A stretch of 5,134 bases of DNA from Spirochaetaceae bacterium (lineage in GTDB: Bacteria; Spirochaetota; Spirochaetia; UBA9216): positions 1-5,134 of the forward strand of contig JAQQAK010000391.1 of NCBI GenBank assembly GCA_028527945.1, in the 5' to 3' direction. Below are positions 1 to 4,758 of the stretch, piece by piece; within the stretch, counting starts at the first letter, position 1; each line of letters starts with the position of its first letter. A program made the translations under genes and the position numbers. Under the pieces are notes generated by a model. It did not search any database. It worked only from the letters and a program-made list of their open reading frames with translations, and had not been told where the DNA came from.

Positions 1-1
1 G

Positions 2-1591
2 AATTATGTAAAGAAAAAGAGTCTTTCAGAGATCAGTAAGATACCCAGAAGCCTGACAAGCAAGAAGGTTACAAACAAAGCCTGGGAACCGAATGAGAAT
101 AGTATTTCCATTTTGAATCACATGACAATTGATTCTTTTTATATCGGTTCGGACCAGGCTATTCCTGGATGGATGAAATATGTCAATGTGAATTCACTGA
201 CCATTCAGAATCATAATGAAAAAGATATTGTATACCCCAGATCTGTAGACCGTTTGGAAATAGATGACTGCGGATTGAAAGAGGTTCCTGAAATCATCGG
301 TCAACTGAAACCAGAATGGCTGACACTCTACGATAACCAGATCACTGTTATTCCGCAATGGGTTTTTGAATTCCCAAAGCGCTTAAGTGTAAGCAACAAT
401 CAGATTCACACCATTGAAATTACAAAACCCTGTTCGATCACAATGTTGCGCATAGATAATAATAATTTTAGTAACCTGGATTTTCTTCATTTTTTTCCGG
501 AGCTTGATTTTTTAGTCCTGTCCGATAATGATATTAATGATTTTCCTGTACTCGAAAGCCTATCTTTGCAGAAATTATATTTGGAGGACTGTCAATTTCA
601 ATCAATTCCTGATTCTATCAACCGGTTAAAGAATTTAACGCTTCTGTTAATGGGCGGAAATCCAATTAATATTTTTCCCACATTTGACTTGCCTTTGCTT
701 GATTATTTTGATATCAGCAATACTCCAGTGGGTGATCAATACAATGTAACAGATTGCTTTTCCAGTTCAGCTGAAATTCTGGAATTTATGGCAAAAAGTA
801 AATCTGATGGCGATGAAAATGACTTTATCGGTCTTTGCAAAATGATGGAATCCATGGATTCCACAAAGATTCAGCAGGCTTTTGATTTGATCAAACAAGG
901 TGATGGATTAAAGGAACAGGCAGAAAAGAGATATCTGAAATTTATCCAGGCTCGCCTCGGTACTGATGCCGACATATTTGATTTTGAAAAAGCGGCTCTA
1001 AGTAAAGATCAGATCACTTTACTAACAAACATGATTGTCAGAGATAAAGGAGCAATTAATCTTTCGTATCAGGATGATGATGCAACAAAACTGATTGTTG
1101 ATTTTTTGGGTTCCATAATCGACAGTGTTGTCGATCTTTTGAAATTACGATCAGAACTATCCTCCTGTATCACAGAAGAAGAACTGCTAGAAATGGGGCA
1201 AATCAAGATTTCCCAAATAAAAACATCAGCGAGCGAACTGGCAATTGTCTTTAACGAGGGATGGTTTGGGAAGCTGATGTATACTTATACAATATTTCAT
1301 CCATCTGTAATTCTTTTTGATCATACATCTTTTTATGAGGCCAATAGTTCACTACGTATTGAAGCATTTTTTGTTTTCCTGCAGTGCTTTGCCTACGATG
1401 ATTGTAATTATGATGTCTTCCAGTCAGAGGCACCAAGTCTTGGAGAACTTTTCTGGTTGCTGCCAAACATTCCAAAAATAGTTTGGAGAGACATAAAACC
1501 GGCCTACCCGGTATCTTCATTGCCATTTAAACGTTCTGCGGTACTAAGCTATAATAATCAGAGTAAACAGATCAAGAGTAAATTAATTTGA
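2..1591 (+). CDS. Leucine-rich-repeat protein, 5' end cut off by the window edge
   Basis: The frame is open from base 2 to the TGA at 1589-1591 (529 codons visible), so the start lies outside the window. An in-frame TTG at 113 and ATG at 122 exist, but neither has a Shine-Dalgarno sequence, and the sequence before them (for example KKKSLSEISKIPRS) reads as normal protein. From about base 245 to 725 there are roughly seven degenerate leucine-rich repeats of the LxxLxLxxNxIxxIP type, such as LTLYDNQITVIP and LEDCQFQSIPDSI. Leucine-rich repeats build curved protein-binding surfaces, so a protein partner is likely but unidentified. The remaining roughly 285 residues (about 730-1588) look mainly helical, match no family I recognise, and show no clear membrane segment. 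They include an acidic patch and the aromatic-rich IEAFFVFLQCFAYDD. No signal peptide can be judged because the N-terminus is missing. The leucine-rich-repeat call is firm; the role is unknown. Confidence 0.85.
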   Translation, partial: NYVKKKSLSEISKIPRSLTSKKVTNKAWEPNENSISILNHMTIDSFYIGSDQAIPGWMKYVNVNSLTIQNHNEKDIVYPRSVDRLEIDDCGLKEVPEIIGQLKPEWLTLYDNQITVIPQWVFEFPKRLSVSNNQIHTIEITKPCSITMLRIDNNNFSNLDFLHFFPELDFLVLSDNDINDFPVLESLSLQKLYLEDCQFQSIPDSINRLKNLTLLLMGGNPINIFPTFDLPLLDYFDISNTPVGDQYNVTDCFSSSAEILEFMAKSKSDGDENDFIGLCKMMESMDSTKIQQAFDLIKQGDGLKEQAEKRYLKFIQARLGTDADIFDFEKAALSKDQITLLTNMIVRDKGAINLSYQDDDATKLIVDFLGSIIDSVVDLLKLRSELSSCITEEELLEMGQIKISQIKTSASELAIVFNEGWFGKLMYTYTIFHPSVILFDHTSFYEANSSLRIEAFFVFLQCFAYDDCNYDVFQSEAPSLGELFWLLPNIPKIVWRDIKPAYPVSSLPFKRSAVLSYNNQSKQIKSKLI

Positions 1592-1683
1592 GAATAGTTT
1601 AGATTCTATATGTGGCAATAAATATCAGGAGCCTAACAAAGCCATGCAGCTTAAGGCGACGTTATCTTCGCAAAGAGGTAAAA
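1592..1683 (+). other. Short intergenic spacer holding a possible attC-like recombination site
   Basis: The stretch at 1631-1667 is visibly richer in G and C than its surroundings. GCCTAAC at 1631-1637 fits the attC left core consensus RYYYAAC and is followed by AA, as in many attC sites. GCC at 1641-1643 can pair with GGC at 1655-1657, and TAAC at 1634-1637 with GTTA at 1661-1664. The right core GTTATCT (1661-1667) fits GTTRRRY only partly, and about 37 bases is shorter than normal attC sites. It sits between two unrelated genes, where a cassette boundary would be expected. It could be a degenerate or internally deleted attC site, or chance. A weak 5-bp hairpin (AGAAT/ATTCT, 1591-1607) lies just after the upstream stop codon. 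Confidence 0.35.
1675..1678 (+). promoter_or_regulatory. Ribosome binding site of the broken gene at 1684
   Basis: GAGG lies five bases before the ATG at 1684. It decides the start in favour of this ATG over the in-frame GTG at 1612, whose extra codons would run through the attC-like sequence. Confidence 0.6.
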
Positions 1684-2203
1684 ATGGTTGTTGATGAATT
1701 AAAAAGGAAAGAAGTATTACTCTCAGCTGGAGTTCCAAAAATTTTTATAGATATAATCGACCACCCAGATGATTTTATAGATCTAAAATATTTGATAAGC
1801 ACTCCTAATAGTTTCTATTATTATATTCCATCGATTATTGATAATTATTCAATTCTAAAAGAGTATGATGTTGTCTCTATTTTTGAGAATGGAAATACTT
1901 ATAATATTCTTTAAAAAAATGATAAAGTTAGATTTATACGTTTTGAGCTTGAAAACGATGAAATCTATGATAACTACGGAAGTAACTTTAGTTTTGTCCT
2001 TGCCAATTTATTAATTGAATATTATGAATTTTCAGAGGAACTATAAATTGAAATACTTATCCAATTTGTTAAAAAAATCGGTTTTGATAATTCTGAATTA
2101 CTTTTTAGAGTTTTAGAAGAAGCGAAATGAAAAGAATATAAGAAATACATTTAAGCAAGATAAGGAATGGAGAAAACAATTTATTCCAAGACTAATTGAT
2201 TAA
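1684..2203 (+). pseudogene. Decayed small gene, about 172 codons, immunity-like hypothetical protein
   Basis: Reading from the ATG at 1684 gives MVVDELKRKEVLLSAGVP and then 76 codons up to a TAA at 1912-1914. The same frame continues sensibly (FELENDEIYDNYGSNFSF, then VLANLLIEYYEF) to a second TAA at 2044-2046, and on to RVLEEAK. At 2127-2129 an extra T, or loss of two bases, shifts the frame. The next frame then reads EKNIRNTF and KQDKEWRKQFIPRLID before a TAA at 2201-2203. Repaired, this is one coherent acidic protein of about 172 residues. It resembles, from memory, a family of unnamed small proteins found in toxin-immunity loci, with a conserved FELENDxIYDxxG centre and a DKEWRK end. I cannot name a Pfam family; a SUKH/SMI1-like role is only a guess. 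Two nonsense codons plus a frameshift argue for real decay rather than one sequencing error. The 76-residue N-terminal product could still be made. Confidence 0.7.
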
Positions 2204-2251
2204 TAATAGTAAAATTATAGAATCCGAAATGTTTAGTTCTTTTACTGTGGC

Positions 2252-2272
2252 AGCGGAACATCGTGTTCCGCT
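2252..2272. repeat. Perfect 9-bp inverted repeat (hairpin)
   Basis: AGCGGAACA (2252-2260) and TGTTCCGCT (2264-2272) are exact inverse complements around the triplet TCG. No T run follows on either strand, so it does not look like an intrinsic terminator. It could be a relic of a mobile-element end, a recombination-site stem, or a short palindromic repeat. Confidence 0.7.
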
Positions 2273-2326
2273 ACTTGATTACACTCCGTCGCTAACTGTT
2301 AATAACGAAGCTTTCGCAAAAAGCCT

Positions 2327-2336
2327 CCCCCCCCCC
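2327..2336. repeat. Homopolymer run of ten C
   Basis: Ten consecutive C bases (CCT just before, AATA after) stand out in an AT-rich region. Such tracts change length by slippage. Here the tract lies at or just beyond the 3' end of the recognisable transposase remnant, so it is unlikely to control a working gene. Its exact length is a likely sequencing or assembly uncertainty. Confidence 0.8.
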
Positions 2337-2591
2337 AATATTGAATAGACACAAAATGATACAAAAATCCTTCCTTTTTCATAGCATCTTAAAGTTGTTC
2401 AATTTTGCGTGTTGAGTAAATACCTCTCAAAAAAGGAAGAAAAAGAATTTTCAGTAAATCTTTAGGATGATAGGCCGGAGATCCTACGTTCTCATTACAG
2501 AATATTCAAGAGTTTCTGGTATTAGCCGTTCGGATAGTATGACAGGAATATATCTGCCTTGTTCTTTATTGGAGTTCTTAAATCTTGGCAT
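2337..2591 (-). pseudogene. Remnant of an IS1182-type (DUF772) transposase, N-terminal part only
   Basis: On the minus strand the ATG at 2591-2589 begins MPRFKNSNKEQGRYIPVILS, then ERLIPETLEYSV, which is the typical N-terminus of IS1182-family DDE transposases. This frame ends at a TAG at 2486-2484 after 35 codons. A second block in another frame, from 2493 to 2392, reads ENVGSPAYHPKDLLKILF and LRGIYSTRKIEQL. This is the characteristic AYxPxDLLKxxxxxxxRGIYSxRKIE motif of the DUF772 domain. It stops at a TAA at 2391-2389, followed by DAMKKEGFLYHF of uncertain origin up to the C run. Intact relatives have roughly 25-35 extra residues between the two blocks, so the junction near 2493 marks an internal deletion. 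Family transposases are about 450-550 residues; here the catalytic DDE core is entirely missing. The element is inactive. Confidence 0.85.
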
Positions 2592-2597
2592 AACAGT

Positions 2598-2603
2598 CCT
2601 CCT
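2598..2603 (-). promoter_or_regulatory. Ribosome binding site of the transposase remnant
   Basis: Minus-strand AGGAGG lies six bases before the ATG at 2591. It is a consensus Shine-Dalgarno sequence and confirms the original start of the transposase gene. Confidence 0.75.
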
Positions 2604-2707
2604 GATGAATTTTATCACAGGATTCTGCACTTGTTAAAAAATGTGATATAATGCGACAGGTTCAACAGCGAATATGAAGTTCCGCTTCGCTCCACCCAAA
2701 TTGCACT

Positions 2708-2774
2708 TTGTCATTTAATTTGCAGCATGCTGATATAACAAAACAGGCCGATGGAGCAGCAAATTAAATGCCAA
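2708..2774. repeat. Long inverted repeat with a central palindrome
   Basis: CATTTAATTTGC (2712-2723) and GCAAATTAAATG (2759-2770) are exact inverse complements separated by 35 bases. Outward extension to 2708 and 2774 adds three more matches with one mismatch, giving 15 of 16 paired. The left arm overlaps a perfect palindrome, CAGCATGCTG (2723-2732). The inner part also carries GGCCGAT, which nearly pairs with ATCGGTC beyond the right arm. There is no T run, so it is not a standard terminator. It may be an operator pair, a mobile-element end or a recombination site. Confidence 0.7.
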
Positions 2775-2886
2775 TCGGTCTATGACCAACCGCGATACTT
2801 CATGTATTCGGTCACTTTAGATAAAAGTGGCTAACCAAATAAAAATAATTGTGTGCAATGTTCTGTTTATTTGCATAAGATTTTCA

Positions 2887-2891
2887 AAGGG
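2887..2891 (+). promoter_or_regulatory. Ribosome binding site favouring the start at 2902
   Basis: AAGGG ends one base before the ATG at 2893 and ten bases before the ATG at 2902. Only the second distance is workable, though it is slightly long. Confidence 0.5.
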
Positions 2892-2901
2892 CATGATAAC
2901 T

Positions 2902-3702
2902 ATGAAAAATGAAAAACATACAGTAATAAATTTGGATATCAGCTTAAAATTTTGTTCATTTGATAAAAGCTTATTTCCAGAGCTGTTTCACCCAGAATTT
3001 AAAAAAATCAGTTTTGATCGTTATGGCTATACCGAAACAAAAATGATTAAATTCACTAATGAGTCATCTGGTGAAATTATCCAGCATTGGGATTATTATA
3101 ACTCAATAATCATTAAAGGAAAAACTGGTTTATGGTTATCAATTAATCTATGTCCAACAGGTATCGTTACTGTCGGAGGTGGAATGAAACTAAAAAAGCA
3201 GAATATTGACGATGAGTTGAGTGATTTTATTAAGCTTATAAGAATTTTTGATACTAACAATGCAATTCTTTTTGCAGGTTTTAATTCTGAAGAAGTACAC
3301 GATTCAAAGCATAAAATTGTAACTCATTATAAAGACGGAGGGTCTTCTTATGGCTGGCGAGGATCTTCCGATCACGATTTTTTTGATTACTTACCAGGAG
3401 TATATTGGTATACATATTTTGGAAAAGATTATGTTGACTGTCTCGGAAAGGAAAAGTTAAACAATTTAAAAAATGTCAGTAATCTTCATTCAAGTAAAGG
3501 AACAGTTTCATTTCAAATCAATAAACCTTATCGTGATTATACAGTTGTTGACCTGGAAGAAATAGAAGAACAAATTGGTTCATTCTACTTTTTCAGTAAA
3601 AATCGTGATGTTAATTCTTTGAAACATCCTAATGGTTTTAAGGAATTGCTCCTCTCTCAAGAGAATTATTTTAAGGACTACTTGTCGTCATTAAAGAGTT
3701 AG
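2902..3702 (+). CDS. Hypothetical protein, immunity-like, 266 residues
   Basis: The start is taken as the ATG at 2902 (MKNEKHTVINLDISLKF), ten bases after AAGGG at 2887-2891. The alternative ATG at 2893 is too close to that site, and a GTG at 2827 has no ribosome binding site. The protein is soluble-looking, with no signal peptide or membrane segment, and is rich in aromatic and acidic residues. The first half is beta-rich (WDYYNSIIIKGKTGLWLS, then a GGG turn). The hallmark is YLPGVYWYTYFGKDYVDCLG at about residues 178-197. It is like the motif LPGxYWxNYFGxxYVxxxG that I associate with immunity proteins of the Imm52/DUF3396 kind, followed by a glycine-containing strand and a C-terminal helix. 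It stands alone, with long gaps on both sides and a terminator behind it. If it is an immunity protein, no cognate toxin is in the window. The gene call is strong; the family is tentative. Confidence 0.8.
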   Translation: MKNEKHTVINLDISLKFCSFDKSLFPELFHPEFKKISFDRYGYTETKMIKFTNESSGEIIQHWDYYNSIIIKGKTGLWLSINLCPTGIVTVGGGMKLKKQNIDDELSDFIKLIRIFDTNNAILFAGFNSEEVHDSKHKIVTHYKDGGSSYGWRGSSDHDFFDYLPGVYWYTYFGKDYVDCLGKEKLNNLKNVSNLHSSKGTVSFQINKPYRDYTVVDLEEIEEQIGSFYFFSKNRDVNSLKHPNGFKELLLSQENYFKDYLSSLKS

Positions 3703-3781
3703 AGGTATATTTTTTATTCGTTGTTAAAATTTAGACTCTGTGAATGGCTTGCCACTTCGTTTACCCAAAATGTTGAACAAA

Positions 3782-3803
3782 ACCGCCATAGGCGGTGGTT
3801 TTT
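3782..3803 (+). terminator. Intrinsic terminator after the gene ending at 3702
   Basis: ACCGCC (3782-3787), loop ATA and GGCGGT (3791-3796) form a strong stem, followed by GG and five T (3799-3803). The A run just before the stem means it may also work, less well, on the minus strand. It lies 80 bases after the stop codon at 3702 and separates that gene from the recombinase fragment. Confidence 0.7.
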
Positions 3804-3851
3804 AAGATTCATAACATAACAACAGGGGTTATCCTTAGATCTCAAAATTAC

Positions 3852-3855
3852 AGGA
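3852..3855 (+). promoter_or_regulatory. Ribosome binding site of the recombinase fragment
   Basis: AGGA lies seven bases before the ATG at 3863, a normal distance, and supports that start. Confidence 0.5.
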
Positions 3856-3862
3856 TATATCT

Positions 3863-4180
3863 ATGGAAGAATTACTTACCCGTTACAAAAGAGATCTATC
3901 TTTAAAAGGTTATAGTTCCAGAACTTGTCAGCATTATTATTTAAATGTATTACAGTTTCTATCTTATTATCAGCAGAGTGTGGATGAAATAAAGACTGAG
4001 GAAATTAAAGATTATCTTTTCTACCTTATCTCAGACAAAAAAGCCTCAGACTCAAAAGTGAGACAGGCTCATGGAGCAATCAACCACTCCGGAGCAGAGC
4101 AAACACAGGTTGGTTCTGCAAGGAATGGGTTTAGACAGTCGCTGCTTTCTACCCAACACAAAAATACTCTTTTCAAATAG
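3863..4180 (+). pseudogene. Truncated tyrosine recombinase (phage-type integrase), N-terminal domain only
   Basis: The first 70 or so residues (MEELLTRYKRDLSLKGYSSR, then TCQHYYLNVLQFLSYY and KTEEIKDYLFYLI) match the N-terminal SAM-like core-binding domain of tyrosine recombinases. The signature is LxxxGYSxxTxxxYxxxxxxFLxY. The similarity runs through SKVRQAHGAI at about base 4082, where intact relatives continue with a phenylalanine-rich helix. Here it changes abruptly to about 32 unrelated residues (NHSGAEQTQVGS to NTLFK), ending at the TAG at 4178. The catalytic domain (R, H-x-x-R, Y), about 200 residues, is absent from the window. Full-length family members are about 290-340 residues; this one has 105. 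A deletion or insertion near 4082 is the likely cause. The start codon and ribosome binding site are intact, so a short DNA-binding peptide may still be made. Whether the parent was an integron, Xer-like or transposon-linked enzyme cannot be told from this domain. Confidence 0.75.
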
Positions 4181-4199
4181 AAGATTTCGCATGTAGAAG

Positions 4200-4213
4200 C
4201 CTGCTAAAGCAGG
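4200..4213. repeat. Small GC-rich hairpin
   Basis: CCTGCT (4200-4205) and AGCAGG (4208-4213) are exact inverse complements around AA; allowing for the loop, five pairs form. No T run follows. It may be a relic of a mobile-element end. Confidence 0.5.
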
Positions 4214-4323
4214 GCGGGGTATTAAACCTTCCCGGCGAATAAAATATCTTTTCACCCAAACATTATCACGGTCTTGGGAAATAGAGTCTGTTCTTTATTT
4301 TTAACCTGGCTTAAAGCTTTGTA

Positions 4324-4348
4324 TAAAAATGGAGAGGTTTTTCTCTCC
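4324..4348 (-). terminator. Possible minus-strand intrinsic terminator
   Basis: On the minus strand GGAGAG (4348-4343), a six-base loop and CTCTCC (4336-4331) form a perfect 6-bp stem followed by ATTTTTATA. On the plus strand no T run follows the stem. No minus-strand gene is visible upstream of it, so it may belong to a lost gene or be chance. Confidence 0.4.
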
Positions 4349-4644
4349 GGGACAGCTATCAGAATCCAGATGATTTTCAGAAATTAATAGATGATCTATT
4401 TCTGCCTGAGTAAATTATCTTTGACATAGCATCCCCTTTTTTTCAGCGCTATAGGTTTGCCATAAAAAATGTAAGATATCAGAAACAGTTTGCCAATTTG
4501 CAGTAAAAACGGTAAAATAAAAAAAGGTTGGTGAAAAAAAGACATTTTTAGTCGTTTCTTGTTTTAAAAATACTTTTTACATGGAAATAAGCATATTGAA
4601 ACTCCATGGTGTAGAGTGCTGCTTACTCATGTTTAGTCCAACTC

Positions 4645-4679
4645 GAAGAGTATCATGGTCTGAGATTAAGATACTCTTC
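4645..4679. repeat. Perfect 10-bp inverted repeat
   Basis: GAAGAGTATC (4645-4654) and GATACTCTTC (4670-4679) are exact inverse complements separated by 15 bases. The following bases, TAAGTGTTATT, are T-rich but not a proper run. It could be a weak terminator or a regulator binding site upstream of the gene at 4759. Confidence 0.7.
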
Positions 4680-4688
4680 TAAGTGTTA

Positions 4689-4717
4689 TTGGCAATAAGC
4701 GCCAATGCATTTGTTAT
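4689..4717 (+). promoter_or_regulatory. Possible promoter of the gene at 4759
   Basis: TTGGCA (4689-4694) matches the -35 consensus at five of six positions. TGTTAT (4712-4717), 17 bases on, matches the -10 consensus at four of six. Transcription would begin near 4724, leaving a leader of about 35 bases that contains the hairpin at 4729-4746. The -35 box overlaps a hairpin (ATTGGC/GCCAAT, 4688-4706). A single moderate match in AT-rich DNA is weak evidence. Confidence 0.35.
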
Positions 4718-4728
4718 TCAAAGAAGAA

Positions 4729-4746
4729 TCTGACATCAATGTCAGA
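4729..4746 (+). repeat. 7-bp hairpin just before the ribosome binding site
   Basis: TCTGACA (4729-4735) and TGTCAGA (4740-4746) pair perfectly around the tetraloop TCAA. The stem ends five bases before GAGG at 4751. It could be an operator or an mRNA stem affecting translation or stability. Confidence 0.6.
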
Positions 4747-4758
4747 TAAAGAGGGAAC

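Larger units (their letters stand above)
2204..2336. other. Non-coding stretch between the decayed gene and the transposase remnant
   Basis: No reading frame of note is present. It contains a perfect 9-bp hairpin at 2252-2272, a small GCTTT/AAAGC hairpin at 2311-2324, and ends in a run of ten C. The downstream boundary of the insertion-sequence remnant probably lies here, but I could not identify a terminal inverted repeat or a target-site duplication. Confidence 0.5.
2604..2901. other. Non-coding stretch upstream of the gene at 2902
   Basis: About 300 bases lie between the divergently placed transposase start and the next plus-strand gene, with no convincing gene. It holds a 12-bp perfect inverted repeat (2712-2770), a 10-bp palindrome (2723-2732), a short AGCGAA/TTCGCT inverted repeat around 2665-2690, and weak GGTC/GACC symmetry around 2777-2813. 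Minus-strand TTAACA (2637-2632) and TAAAAT (2614-2609), 17 bases apart, could be the old transposase promoter, but transcription would begin almost at the ribosome binding site. No strong plus-strand promoter for the next gene could be picked. Confidence 0.5.
4181..4758. other. Long stretch without a convincing gene
   Basis: About 580 bases lie between the recombinase fragment and the last gene. Every frame is broken by stops. The only protein-like piece is plus-strand 4351-4413, reading SYQNPDDFQKLIDDLF up to a TAA. It may be the C-terminal tail of a lost gene, since the frame is closed upstream by a TAA at 4324. Hairpins lie at 4200-4213, 4331-4348, 4378-4404, 4645-4679, 4688-4706 and 4729-4746. 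The part from 4430 to 4600 is strongly AT-rich with repeated A and T runs. It contains TTTGCCAT and TTTGCCAA about 35 bases apart, which is too weak to call a repeat. Confidence 0.5.

Noticed and set aside
113..124. TTG at 113 or ATG at 122 as the start of the leucine-rich-repeat gene
   Set aside because: The frame is open to the left window edge, the upstream codons look like protein, and no ribosome binding site precedes either codon.
1251..1526. A 91-codon minus-strand open frame
   Set aside because: It lies wholly antisense to the leucine-rich-repeat gene, has no ribosome binding site that I can see, and its product has no recognisable features.
1612..1683. GTG start at 1612 for the decayed gene
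   Set aside because: The extra 24 residues are basic and come from the GC-richer attC-like stretch. The ATG at 1684 has a proper ribosome binding site.
2609..2637. Minus-strand promoter TTAACA/TAAAAT for the transposase remnant
   Set aside because: The 17-base spacing is good, but transcription would begin inside the ribosome binding site at 2603-2598, so it is noted without a separate call.
2827..2901. GTG start at 2827 with a hydrophobic leader (IKIIVCNVLFICIRF)
   Set aside because: There is no ribosome binding site before it, and the leader ends in AAAGGG, which itself serves the ATG at 2902. A signal peptide is therefore not supported.
3863..4180. Calling the recombinase an integron integrase (IntI)
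   Set aside because: Only the N-terminal domain is present. The IntI-specific insertion near the catalytic patch is not in the window, and the N-terminus alone does not distinguish the subfamilies.
4052..4255. A 67-codon minus-strand open frame with several cysteines
   Set aside because: It overlaps the recombinase fragment in antisense, its C-terminus is complementary to real recombinase codons, and no family is recognised.
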